Assembly (NCBI GenBank): GCA_004194705.1
Contig: SADC01000326.1
Location: 45,843 to 109,842, forward strand
Direction: 5' to 3'
DNA: 64,000 nt
From: Ditylenchus dipsaci
Taxonomy: Eukaryota; Nematoda; Chromadorea; Rhabditida; Anguinidae
Part shown: positions 43,657-54,784 of the stretch, piece by piece
How positions within the stretch are numbered: the stretch's first letter is position 1
Layout of the letters: each line of letters opens with the position of its first letter
The notes under the pieces: model-generated
Seen by the model: the letters and a program-made list of their open reading frames with translations, nothing else
What the model was told of the DNA's origin: nothing
Databases searched by the model: none
Program-made: the position numbers and the translations under genes

Positions 43657-45750
43657 CAGTGTTTTTAAAATCGAAGTCGAAAGCTAAATCGAAGCGAAGT
43701 CGAAATCAAAGTCGAAGTCGAACAAATTTGAATCGAAGTCGAAATCGAACTCGAACACATTTTAATCGAAGTCGAAATCAAAGTCGAACTAATTCGAAGT
43801 CAAAATCGAAGTCGAACAAATTCGAAGTCGAAATCGAAGTCGAAGTCGAAATCGTAATTTAATTATCGAAATCGTAATTAAAATTCAAGAGACTTATACC
43901 GATATCCTTATTACGCATGAGGGTAATCTTGTATCACACTTTTTTCGTCTCGTTTTGTCTTCTAAGTTTTTATTTAATCATATATCAGTTTACCCTGATT
44001 TCTGCTATGAAAAAATCTTCTGTTTTAGATGTCAATTACGGAAGTAGATTCGTCGAGTCAAACGTCGAAGCAGCCAACAAAAAGGAGCCCACACGAAATT
44101 AGGGTTTATTTTACGGAACTAGAAGAGATGGGAGACGCTAAGATGAGGTGTAACGAATGCCAACAGGTAAAAGCTAAATATTTATTTTGTTCACTAAACC
44201 TGCCTACTTTTTGAGCTTGTCGCAAAATACACAACGTCCATGAAGAGTCACTGGGTGAAGAAGCACAAGGATAAAAATCAGCCTGCCAAGAAGATCCAAG
44301 CAGAGGTGAATTCAGAATTATCAGAGCCAAAAGACAAGTAAAATATTTGTTTTTGATTCTATTACAACTATTTTTAGGTATAAGAGGATTCAAAGTGCCT
44401 TAGCTGCCCCTCTCTCAATTCCTGCTTTGCCAATAAATTCTTTCCTTCATCCTCTTATGCGCAAACTGTTTCATTCTTTGAATTCAAATTATGAGGTGAA
44501 CCAAATCAAGGTTATGGATTTTTCGATCAACTATATGAGATTTCAGCTACCGAGGAGTTTCGCCACGCTTAAAATTTTTTTGCTTGACCAGTATGTGAAG
44601 ACACAGTCGAAGATGAAAGCTGATCTTAGCACAATGCGGCAGCGCTTCTCTATCACCTGTGATGTGTGGACCGAGGGGGGGGGCTAAAAAACGCTTACTT
44701 GGGTTTATTTTCTATTGAATCCTTGCTTGTCTTTTGAAGGCGCTTTAGGTGTTACGCTTCGTTACTCTGATCAGTAGGCTTTTCTTTAAAGGGTTTTTCT
44801 TGGTCTCAAGCAGCTAGAAGGCTCGCACACTAGCTTCCTCATCCGCCGCGAAACAGCAAAACTGCTCACTGAATATACCAAACCAAGTAAATGATCTCAG
44901 ACAAGGAATACGCTGGACTCTACTTTGGGTCAAGTGCTAGTTGAGATGGCTGCGGAAAACAGAAATGCTCGTGACCAGAGAAGATCTCAACAACCAGGCG
45001 TAATGTCATGGATCCGTCAAACGTTGAATAAAGTCAATACTGCATCGTCTGTGGGCGTCGAACCACTCAAGTTATGGGCAAATATGCTAAAGACGGTTAG
45101 ATTCACTGACTTTTTTCGATTATCAAAAGTCGCAAAAATTCTCAATTCAATCATTTAGGATGCGAAGAATATTGCAATCTTGGCTTTGGAGGTTCTTTCC
45201 ATTCCCGCAACGAGTGCGCCTATTGAAAGAATCTTTTCTCAAGCAGGGCTGGCCTCCTCTAAACACAGAAATAGAACCTCATTCGATTTATTGAACTCGC
45301 AACTCGTTGTTTATTGTAATGTATAATCAAGAAATCTGTAGTCTGTATCGATTTGTTTATGGATTTGTATAAATATCTAGTCTTTCTTTTGGTCTGCTGA
45401 AATTTTGGTTTGCCGGTGATAGTATTTCGGTACCGTATTCAGTAAAAACGCCTAGTTCGCTACGCTATTTGGTACAGTAAGCCGTACTTGCATCATTTTG
45501 AGGAGAAAATCAAAAGATAACCATAAAAGAATAAGGATTTCGACATCGATTACGAATATAGTTTCAATTCCAATATCTTTGAGGGACTACGATTTCGACT
45601 TCGAATTTGTTCGACTTCGATTTCGACTTCGAATTTGTTCGACTTCGATTTCGACTTCTAATTTATTCGACTTCGATTTCGACTTCGATTAAAATTTCTT
45701 CGACTTCGACTTCTTCGACATCGATTTCGACTTCGATTATGAAAACACTG
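43657..45750 (+). mobile_element. hAT transposon, 2094 bp, perfect 8-bp target duplication
   Basis: Ends CAGTGTTTTTAAAATCGAAG / CTTCGATTATGAAAACACTG, flanked by GGTATAAC (43649-43656, 45751-45758). Subterminal arrays of a 12-bp unit GAAGTCGAAATC occupy 43671-43858 and, inverted, 45560-45738. It sits in the stem of a small hairpin (GCTTTTCTCAGGCAAGTTAT / ATAACTTGCCTGAGAAAAG), whose two halves join perfectly once it is removed. Confidence 0.92.
44029..45326 (+). pseudogene. hAT transposase, internally deleted
   Basis: Exon 44029-44166: MSITEVDSSSQTS … VYFTELEEM, MRCNECQQ (BED finger CxxC), donor gtaaaa. Exon from 44213: ELVAKYTTSMKSHWVKKHKD (BED H---H), donor gtaaaa at 44339. Exon 44379-44685: PRSFATLKIFLLDQYVKTQS … RQRFSITCDVWTEGG, where DVWT is the hAT block holding the first catalytic D. 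The rest of the RNase-H core is missing or scrambled (44690-45155). Last exon 45159-45326: LALEVLSIPATSAPIERIFS, QAGLASSKHRNRTS…, the hAT C-terminal dimerisation domain with stop TAA 45324-45326. A deleted, presumably inactive copy. Confidence 0.88.
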
Positions 45751-46839
45751 GGTATAACTTGCCTGAGAAAAGTTGGATCAAAAACGGAATGCTACAAACA
45801 CGATTTTGAACGAGTAGGGGGGGGGGGGGTCGCTTATTAGAGGAAATACGGTATTAAAATTAGTCGGAAAAAGAGTGTTTTTAAGGAAAAAAATGTATTT
45901 TAGTCGGGAAAAACTATTTTCCAGGCAAAACAATTGCCTTTTAGGTCAAAAGAGGCAAATTTTTTTCCCTTTTTTGCCTTTTTTAATTTACAAAAAGGAC
46001 AAAATGCTAATCCCTTCTTTATGGTCTTGCTCATCATCATAGTCGACACTGTTGTTGAGGTTACCGACTTGCCACCCAGAAATCGGAAACCGATCGGGCA
46101 AGGGGTTACGTACGTCAATTTTGCCAAAATGTCCGAATTTTTAGAGCCACCCTGTACATTTTACAAATTTTTTAGAAACTAAAGTTGCAGGATTACATGC
46201 TAGTGCGAAAAATCAAAAAATAAAATATTAAGTTCATAGCAATCATTTGCAAACAATTTTACGGTAGATTTACTTATTTGACGGTGTTTTTTCAGTTTTA
46301 GCCATTATAAATTGATCAATAAAAAATACTCCAGGAGGGCCCAAGGCATAAAAAACAACCGGATTTCACATTTAGGCCTTTTTATAAAATGCAAAATAAA
46401 GTTTTGAATAGATTTGAAAAAGTTACGTTTAATACAAAACTCCCAAAATACTTAGGTTATATGGTATCTGAGCCTACACTGATGCAAATGCATATGGAGT
46501 AAGCACAGTTATTTCTAGCGATGCGAAGAGACAAATTAATAACCCGTTGAGATACAAAGTTGTTGCAGTTATAAGTAGTATAGATGTCTGAAAATTTAGG
46601 AATCATTTAGTCGAAAATAAAAAAAGACAAATCAAAACCTGAAACCTGATCCCCTTAATGTTTTTCCAGATTTGTTCAGCAGAAATTCCATTCTCGACAA
46701 ACTTATCGATCTATTTCAATAGCAATAGATTCGTCAGCTTCTTTTCTCTGCCAATATCATGACTCAGAAACAAACTGTGAGGCGCTTACGTTATACCAAT
46801 AATAGGCACACTCTATTGAATTGAAATCAATAACAACTA

Positions 46840-47016
46840 CAGTCGAGTCTCGATTTAACGTACCCCCGATATAACGTACCCTCGATTTAACGTACCCCTA
46901 GAGTTGGTCATTCCAATAATAAACTCCGTCAAATTAACCCCGATTTAACGTACCCCTCGATTTAACGTACCCCTAGGGCCGGTCCCCAGGGGGTACGTTA
47001 AATCGAGACTCGACTG
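46840..47016. mobile_element. pogo-like MITE with four GATTTAACGTACCCC units
   Basis: TA|CAGTCGAGTCTCGATTTAAC ... GTTAAATCGAGACTCGACTG|TA. Subterminal CGATTTAACGTACCCC repeats. 46000-46835 has no supported gene; a protein-like stretch near 46040-46140 ends in AGAGCCACCCTGTA, probably the end of a Tc1-like element. Confidence 0.8.
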
Positions 47017-47434
47017 TAACGGAAAAAACTTGCTTTTTCCAAAAAATCACAATGAATTAGGCCTTATCGTATTTCCTCTAAAGTCGGCAAGCTCCAACCC
47101 TCTAATTTTGCGACTAAGATTTTAGAGTTAAAGAAGCATACCAGCTCATTGCAATGGCAATTTCAAAATCGCGAAAGCGTAGACCAGTTATATTCAAATG
47201 AGAATTATTTCTAAAATACAATTCTGTGATTTTATATAAAAAAGTAGGCGCGACGTGTTGAAACCGAACCCGACCACATTTGGACAACTTCAGCACGTTA
47301 CCACTGAACTTACCCGAGTTGTTAGACTTACATGGCTTTTTCCATTACTTATCTTATCCTCCTTTGGATATAACGGGCCCTCATTATTTAAGGATTTGAA
47401 ATTGCCACTGTAACGCGCTGGTACGCCGTTTTAA

Positions 47435-47620
47435 GAACCATGGTTTTCGCGAGAAGCGACATGTGCAACATTTGAATTGGTGGGGGACAGTTCTCTTTCG
47501 TCTCTCACTATACTCTAATGAGTCTTTCGAACGACTCCAAAGAGTATAGTGAGAATCGAATGAGTAGTGTCCTCCGCAACTTCAAATGTTGGTCATGCCA
47601 CTGCGCGAAAAAACCATAGT
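47435..47620. mobile_element. Diverged copy of the AGGACCATG palindromic MITE
   Basis: TTAA|GAACCATGGTTTTCGCG..GGGGGACAGTTCTCTTTCGT and its complement (GTGTCCTCCGC, CATGCCACTGCGCG). Same family as 17420-17610; the right TTAA is lost. 47020-47430 shows nothing supported. Confidence 0.65.
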
Positions 47621-47933
47621 CCTCATAAGCGATATTTAAGTGAGGATTTTCCGAGTTTAAAATGTCCAAAAAGTAAGGCAGCATGCCGCCCTATTGTAAT
47701 GATCATCACATAAATCCTCAAACATCTAGTACTCTCAATCCAAACAAATCAGTCACACAACTATTTTTAAAAATTCGACTTAATTATCACTCACAAAAAA
47801 CAAAAGTGTCCAACTTTATTCCAACAAAACGCATCCTCTACGATCAACAACAAGTGAACAACTACAAACACCATAAACGAGAACAATTTTGCAACTAGAA
47901 GTGAAAACATTCCACTGGTTTCAATACATGCCG

Positions 47934-50741
47934 TCATTGTGATTCATCTTTTAAGACGTCCTGCTTCTTCTAAAAAACGCGACACCATAAAATTATGTAC
48001 GTTGCATACAATAGTGCTAACCTGAAAGCCTGCTGTCGACGAGGTAACAGAACCTAAATACGAATTATAGTCCTTCTCAATCTAGTAAACAACCTTTTGC
48101 TTTTGCACGTGGTCCCCAATTTTTCCTTTGTTATCCTGAAATCTCAACAAACAGTCTGTTCGGCTCCTAAAACACAACTTTAAAACAGAACCGTAAAAGT
48201 TATAAAGAAAACCTGGGAATAGCAAGCGGATTAGTTGTAAAATTAATCACATATCTACAATCAACAAGCAAATCTACTAACAAACGAAAAAAGCTGGAAA
48301 AAACACTCACGAATTTTTTGCAGACAGTATAGTCCTCGCAGAAGAACCATCGGGAAACTTTTCAGGATTCACATTATTCTTTTAGCCTAAACAAGTGCAC
48401 TGTTAAAAAAAATAAACAGGCGAGGACTGTACCCAATAGCGAGCAAAGTCCCACAAAAATGTGACAGGGGCATCTGTCTTTAACGCCTTCGCATTGCAAT
48501 GAGAGATGGAACACTTGAAACCAGCATTGATAATTGCAGAACGAACCAAAAGATGCTTAGGAACAGTGCATTTAACAACAGCCATCAACTGATCATGCTC
48601 ATAATACAGCGGCACATCGTGGATCTCCTAAAACGAGAGGGGGTTTACAACTTTTATTCTAAATTTTAACCTCAGAAACAACGGTCAGAACTCCTAACAT
48701 CCTCTCATGCGTCCCAAGTCTGTCGTCCTGAGGCGTTTCCTTAATTCTGAAACAAATAAAACTAAAAAAACAAACGCCGCAGAGAAATGAAATGCAAATT
48801 ACCCCTGAAGCAATCTTTTCACGAATTCAGTATCATGCATAGGAGCGGTGTAAATGGGTCCAGCCATATGAATTGTTTTAGCTCCACAGTGAACACACTG
48901 GCTCCCGGATACTGAAGCATCACCATTTTGCTTCGCTTCTTGATGACTACTGATAATCATCGAACTATGGAAAGACGAATTTGTGAAACGAGTACTTGGC
49001 CCATTAATTGTTTTTTTAATTAGAGGCTGAAGTTCTAAAAACACAATTTTCAAAACTTAAGCCGAACAGCATAGCGCAACAGGAAGCAAACCCAAACTAT
49101 GACAGGATGAGCATGCAAAAACATGAGAAAGCTTGCTGAAACGAAAACACAAAATTAACTAGGCTATTATGTTGGAAAAAACCTTGCACAATCTTTGGCC
49201 AGACGAGCACTTGAATCAAGTTGGACGAAACACCTGACATAGAAGTCAATACTAATAGATAGAAGGGGCTTGATAAATCGTCCATGTCTGCTGGCCTAAA
49301 AGAAAATGTTGGTCAATCAAGCGAATTATATTTTTGGCCAATCAAATATTTACATGAGAGTCAATAGACTTCAACAAAATTCGCAGAGCCTTAAAATGTG
49401 TCCAAATTAGGTGTCCCAAACAAAGAGAATACCCCTACCATTTCGTGACAAGATTTGTGCCTCAAAGGAACACAACCATATTTGTTAAAGCAAGCTTCAG
49501 CTATAGATAAGATTGAATTGAACGTTATTTTACCATTAATTGAAAAGAACATACGAGTGTTTCCGCATAGAGTGGCTGAATCAGTGCATGTCACATAAGA
49601 ATTCCTAGACCATGAGTATTTAATTGATAATATTAAGGAATAAATATTTGTTTTGCGCACTTTCGTTGCTAACTAATTAAAAAAGACGTCTTTGAGGCAG
49701 TGTTTTCGACCCACTTTTTGACGACTTCTTTATCCGGTCACTTCCCTCATTATATAGCTTATCTAACTGGCTACAATTCGGGCTATAACTGGTCTGATAG
49801 TCGCCCGCAAAAATAAGTGAAATACACAACGTAAGTACAAAGTTTTGAATAAAGGGTCTTTTATCAGAGAGATAACATACCTCCATCAGTTACCGCTTGC
49901 ACTGCACTGTCCAAAAATACCGCCGCACTGCCATATGGATCGAGGTCAACTGCATGGAATCGCTTTTCGTATGTTCGATGAGACATCAAAACATCTCTAC
50001 AAAGACCATGAAGTAATAAAACCATCAGAATGCAAATTTCGACTTACACAGCATCCCCGTATGATGCTTTTACTATGTGACCAACTCCATTGACTTTGAT
50101 GTTATTTTTAATGCCTCCACCGCTTGCTCTTAACATTTGCAACTTTTTGTACATCTGGTCTTCACTGGAGAGAAGACAGAAGAACCTACCAGAAAAGTCA
50201 TTTGCCAGTACAGATTCTACGCCAGGAACTTCTTTTGCAAAACGCAAAGCACGCAAACCACTGGCAGAGAGGGCGTCAATGATTCGAATTTTTCCGTTCT
50301 AAAACTCGGAAAGATCAGTGTGCTTGATGCATGAAATTACCGGTTCAGAGTGACGTCCAGCTGTCTTAAACTTCTTTTGAGGCGGTTCCTCTGTCTGTTT
50401 GACGTTATCGCCATTTGAGTAGCTGGTTTCATTCTCCACATCCCTATCCTTCACAAATTGTCGTAGAATACATATTCTAGAATAACAAGATCTATGGATT
50501 ACAATCGAAGCAAGACTTACGTGAGATCACGATTGAACTCTTGAACCTAGATTAGAAGTTAATAATATTATTTTTGGTGCTTGAAATCAGTAAGAGGACA
50601 AACCGGATTGTAGAAAGTTGGACTATCAATGCATCCAATTTTGACTTTTCCTTCTGTGAATTCTTCGTACTTTTGAGTATCCACTGCGCTAGGTTCGCAA
50701 ACAGAATCCGCTATTTTTTCTATGTCCATTGGTTACAATTT
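47934..50741 (-). CDS. TRMT1: TRMT1, tRNA (guanine26-N2)-dimethyltransferase, 19 exons
   Basis: It uses S-adenosylmethionine to make N2,N2-dimethylguanosine at tRNA position 26, in nucleus and mitochondria. Coding exons on the reverse strand: 50729-50604, 50546-50521, 50476-50341, 50298-50190, 50128-50048, 49996-49881, 49614-49555, 49500-49439, 49389-49354, 49295-49193, 49135-49098, 49034-48803, 48746-48671, 48627-48418, 48386-48311, 48254-48213, 48166-48094, 48053-48022, 47969-47934. Landmarks: FYNPVQEFNRDLTICILRQF; DALSASGLRALRF; the catalytic DLDPYGSAAVFLDSAVQAV; YVTCTDSATLCGN; KYG; PLLSISIDFYVRCFVQ; zinc pairs CSSC and CVHC; VPLYYEHDQL; KTDAP; NWGPRAK near the end. Introns are ~45-250 nt. 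The frame needs one base restored at 50105-50109, 49607-49608, 48380-48383 and 48120-48124, all short A/T runs. AATAAA on the reverse strand is near 47815. An acceptor (tttttag) lies 12 nt before the ATG. Confidence 0.95.
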
Positions 50742-50797
50742 CTAAAAACATATCTAAAATCGTGTTCAGCCAAATAGATAACCAAATAGATAGATTA

Positions 50798-50858
50798 TTG
50801 TTAAATCGAGTTTCTCGAACCAAAAGCGTCCAAAGGGGCCGTTAATCGAGGTTTGACT
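50798..50858. mobile_element. Degenerate pogo-like MITE upstream of TRMT1
   Basis: TTAAATCGAGTTTCTCGAAC … GTTAATCGAGGTTTGACTAT: short inverted ends in the same style as 46840-47016 but diverged. It lies ~60 bp upstream of the TRMT1 5' exon. 50860-51430 holds GGTATATACCC-type short palindromes and a GGCGGCGGCG patch, no gene. Confidence 0.5.
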
Positions 50859-51436
50859 ATGAAAAGGTCAAAACTCAACAAAGATTTAATGAAAACCTGA
50901 TTTGCATTAAAAACCAAAAACAACTGCGCTCAGCAAACAATAAAGATAAAGATTTTTGACGCTACTCGGTAATACCCCCTCCACACCAAAAAGCTACTCG
51001 GGAATACCTTCGAAGCGCCTTCGAAGGAGAATATAGGGTAAGTAAGTATTCCTCGGTATGTTTATTTAAAACCCCTGTGGAGGTATATACCCACACGTAT
51101 GGGTATATATCCATACCCACGTTTATTTGATTCAGGCCAATGTAAGATAATAGAAAAAAGATCAACTGAGTAACATCACCTGGGATCTGCCACTTGGGTA
51201 GCTCCACCTAGGCAGCTCTATCAGGTTCTACCAACTGGGTACCCTTATATAGTACCATTATCTTGGTCCCATATCTGTGTATTCGGGCAAAACGACCGAA
51301 TCGACCGAAAAAATATTGGAAAATGTCGGCCGACATTTTCCAAAAATATTGGAAATTGTCTGGTAGCCGCAGCGGAGGCGCTCGTTTTTAAAAACCCGCG
51401 GAGGCGGCGGCGCTTTTTATTTTTAGGAAAACGCGC

Positions 51437-52252
51437 AAGTATGACCACCATCCGAGTACCACCATCTGAATGCCACTATCTGGGTACCACCATCTGTGTA
51501 CCACCATCTAGGTACCACCACCTGGGTATCACTATCTGGGTACCACCAACTGGGTACCACCATCCGGATACCACCATCCGGGAACCACCATCAACAGACC
51601 GAGTTTGAAACATTTTTACCTCAAGTATTAAAGATTTTTGCCAATTCTGTTTTGACAGTGCTGAACATCACCATAACCAACTACCTGGATACCACCATCT
51701 GGGTATCACCAACTGGGTATCACTATCTAGGTACCACCATCTGGGTACCACTCTGAATACCACCATCTGGGTGCCGCCAACTGGGTATCACCATCTGGGT
51801 ACCACCAACTGGGTATCACTATCTAGGTACCACCATCTGGGTAGCACTCTGAATACCACCATCTGGGTGCCGCCAACTGGGTATCACCATCTGGGTACCA
51901 CCAACTTGGTATCACCATCTGGGTACCAACAACTGGTATCACTATCTGGGTACCACCATATGGGTACCGCCATCTGGTACCACCACTGGTATCACCATCT
52001 GGGTACCAACAACTGGGTATCACTATCTGGGTACCACCATCTGCGTATCACCATCTGGTCACCACCAACTGGGTATCACTATCTGGATACCACCATCTGC
52101 GTACCACCATCCGGGTACCACCATCTGAATACCACCATCTGGGTACCACCAACTGTGTATCACCATCTCGGTACCACCAACTGGGTATCACTATCTGAAT
52201 ACACCAACTGGGTACCACCATATGGTACCGCCATCTGGGTACCATCATTCGC
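51437..52252. repeat. Minisatellite of ACCACCATCTGGGT-type units, ~0.8 kb
   Basis: About 60 variants of a 13-14-bp unit (ACCACCATCTGGGT / ACCACCAACTGGGTATC), grouped in higher-order blocks, interrupted by 60 bp of unrelated sequence at 51598-51660. Both strands stay open for long distances only because of the unit. 52300-52400 then has four AAATCAGCTGCAAA units. Confidence 0.85.
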
Positions 52253-52687
52253 TCCATCAAGCAGCGTGACCGCTAGCGTAGGACCCGGCGCAGCCGGGCC
52301 CACGCGAGCTATTAAAGAAACAAATCAGCTGCAAGAAGAAATAAATCAGTTGCAAAAAGGAAGGAAATCAGCTGCATAAAGACGTAAATCAGCTGCAAAG
52401 GACGGAATTGAGCGGCGAAAAAGGAAAAAATTTATACCTTCATAACCACCTTAAATTCCAGCGTATATCACGCAATCCTCAGATAACGCGCCTCCTTATA
52501 GCTCTATCACATTTGTAAGTGTACAGGGTGGGGCAAAATTGCTAAACATTTTTTTTGCCATGGGTCCACCACCCCTCTTTTGTTTTTTTCATTATTTTAA
52601 TGTTTTTACAATTGCTGATTGCTTGAAAAGAATAATTTTATCAAGACTTTCGACAAATAACAACCACATCAAACAAATGGCTAGTCT

Positions 52688-53512
52688 TTACTTGCCATCC
52701 CCCCACGGCTGACCAACTTTCGAGGTGAATTTTCAAAACCGATTGCATATTCGTGTTTCTCGACTCGGATTTTTACAGGAAATGATCATCAGAATCTGTG
52801 AAAGTGAAAAAACTTTTATTTTTGGGATTTGCCTTGGTCCCCAAGGTGAAATTTTAGAAAAATTTGATTTTTTTTTAAATTGGCGCCTTTTGAATTTAAA
52901 AGGATTAAGGCTGTATTGGGAAGGGAATAAAGAGGGCCACTAATCACACAGGGCCACTAACAAGAAGATGTTGAACATAGTTTTGAATACTGGGGCCTAC
53001 CGCATAAATAAACTCTGGTATGCATGCTTTTTCATGCATTCAGAGTCACTTTCGAGTGATTTGTGTCTAAGGTATGTGGGTGTGCGCATCTCAACTCCAA
53101 GCCCCAAGCCCCCTGCGCCCCGAAGGGGCGCAGGCGGCTTGAGAGTTAGAGATTCCGAGAAGTACTCTTGATCAAAAAATGCGTATAGAGTCTCTTTTTG
53201 CCACGGCCCAGTTGAAAAACATGGTGAGGCAGTCGAAGAATACATATATTTTACTTTTCTATTGTTCTGAAATAAAAGTGGCCCTTTTATTCCCTTCCCT
53301 CCCAATACAGCCTTAATCCCTTTTAAATTCAAAAGGCGCCAATTAAATTTTTTTTAAATTTTACCTTGGGGGACCAAGGCAAATCCCAAAATTTTTTTTT
53401 CACTTTCACAGATTCTGATGTGCATTTCCTGTCGAGAAACACGAATATGCAATCAGTTTTTGAAAATTCGCCTCGAAAGTGGGTCAGCCGTGGTGGGGCC
53501 AAGTAAAGTGTT
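52688..53512. mobile_element. Fold-back family copy, CTTTACTTG shell
   Basis: TTTACTTG..CCCCACGGCTGACC to GGTCAGCCGTGG..CAAGTAAA. Arms include CGATTGCATATTCGTGTTTC, TGCCTTGGTCCCCAAGG and TTGGCGCCTTTTGAATTTAA. The full core lies at 53000-53230 with the hairpin CCCTGCGCCCCGAAGGGGCG. Same shell as 3370-3995. Confidence 0.85.
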
Positions 53513-53521
53513 ACAAACAAA

Positions 53522-53640
53522 TTACTCGAAGTGACCTCCCTTGGATTCAATCAAAGCGTCCAAACGTCTCGGCCAATCATCAGTTGCTCGGTTGATCACC
53601 TCCTGATCCAAATTCTTAAAAGCTCGAATAATTAGGAATT
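53522..53640 (-). pseudogene. Tc1/mariner transposase, C-terminal end
   Basis: The reverse strand reads LDQEVINRATDDWPRRLDAL, IESKGGHFE, stop TAA (53522-53524). W(F)P-RL---I---GGHFE is the usual C-terminus of IS630-Tc1-mariner transposases. The catalytic DDE/D part is gone. Confidence 0.8.
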
Positions 53641-53818
53641 CCTCTCCTTAAAGACTGATGTGTACATAATTTGTTTGATGTGGTTGTTATTTGTCGGAAA
53701 GTCTTAATGAAGTTATTCTTTTCAAGCAATTAGCAATTCAAAAAACATTGAAATAATGAAAAAAACAAAGGTGGAAACAAGTCAAAAAAAATATTTAGCA
53801 ATTTTGCCCCACCCTGTA

Positions 53819-54570
53819 AATGTAAGTGTAAATGTTTTTTGGTATTGTGAAGACCCTTACATTTACACTTACATTTACGTTTATACTTACACCTACCCCT
53901 TCACAATACGAATGTAAATGTGAAAGAAAACTAAATGCGAGTATTTTCAGAGAATACTGAAAATGTTTTATTAGTGACGATAAGTTCAATGCTGGTTATA
54001 AATACTCAAAAAAATTGGTATGTGGGTAAAAAAACTAACTTTTTGGGAAAAAGGGAGGATACCGTATTTTTTCTCTAATAGCGTCATCCCTAAAAGTCGG
54101 AAAATGTACCCAAAATTACTTGACTTTATCGAACTGGTTTGTAAAAGATTTTTCCACTTTCAAAAGGCAAGTTTATACTCAAAATGAAGTTGATACTCTC
54201 TTTGATAATTCTCTATTCTATACTAGAATATATGCTGCTAGGAAAAGTTAAGAAATCATAGTCCGAATTCTAGCTGAAAATGAAGTGCAACCATTAATTT
54301 GTGAGGCTTATAAAATTACATGTTATGTATGTTTTGTTGTATCAATTGGCGATACACTTGTTGTGGGGTTATAGAAAAGAGTCTCAGCTTCATTTGGAGT
54401 ATAAACTTGCCTTTTGAAAGTGAAAAAAATCTTTTACAGACCAGTTTTAAAGTCAAGAAATTTTTGTTACATTGTCCGACTTTGGCGAGGGCGCTTATTA
54501 GAGAAAATACTGGTCAAGTCAAAAGATAAGTCAAAATTTTCACTTACATTTACATTGACACTTACAATTG
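53819..54570. repeat. TTTACACTTACA-type hexamer tracts
   Basis: Short arrays of ATTTAC/ACTTAC in both directions at 53817-53915 and 54535-54570, around an AATGTTTT spacer. Between them 54064-54505 is bounded by CCGTATTTTTTCTCTAATAG and TTAGAGAAAATACTGG, a probable degenerate pogo-like MITE. No gene. Confidence 0.4.
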
Positions 54571-54575
54571 TGATA

Positions 54576-54625
54576 GAGCCATTAGATAACACGCACCCTC
54601 GCAGGTTCGACTCCTCTTCAGGGTT
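54576..54625 (+). other. Isolated B-box-like sequence
   Basis: GCAGGTTCGACTCCTC is a perfect B box. No A box at proper distance and no closed acceptor stem; a tRNA-derived fragment at best. A similar solitary box (AGGTTCGATTATTGC) lies on the reverse strand near 55640. Confidence 0.25.
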
Positions 54626-54784
54626 GTCCGATATTTTCGCGTGAAATCGGCCTTTGTTTCATCAGAACTATTGTCAGCTTATGAATCTGGGTAAGATATA
54701 CTGTGAATGCGGGTAAGATACACTATTAACGACTTTAAGATAATCCAGGTGGATTCCATCTGAACCCTGGTACTTACGGTGTAC

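Larger units (their letters stand above)
42290..45985. mobile_element. Outermost shell of a four-level nest
   Basis: Left arm 42290-42425 (AAAGGGCAAAAAGGCAAAAC, GACCAAAACACTCTTTTTCC) pairs with right arm 45858-45985 (GTCGGAAAAAGAGTGTTTTT, CAGGCAAAACAATTGCC). Everything between is later insertions: a palindrome at 42580-42965, the CGTATTTCCTCTAA pair 43094-45853, a hairpin stem at 43593-45774 and the hAT at 43657-45750. Confidence 0.6.
52524..53816 (-). mobile_element. Tc1/mariner element, split by a fold-back element
   Basis: TA|CAGGGTGGGGCAAAATTGCT ... AGCAATTTTGCCCCACCCTG|TA. Subterminal arms continue (ATTGCTTGAAAAGAATAA, CAACCACATCAAACAAAT). It keeps the transposase C-terminus (53522-53640, reverse strand) and has the fold-back copy 52688-53512 inside. 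Confidence 0.85.

Noticed and set aside
44690..45155. Complete hAT catalytic core
   Set aside because: The stretch between the DVWT block and the dimerisation exon is too short and has no clear second D or E block.
51771..52379. 202-codon frame as a gene
   Set aside because: It is produced by the minisatellite unit; no start context, splice sites or non-repeat domain.
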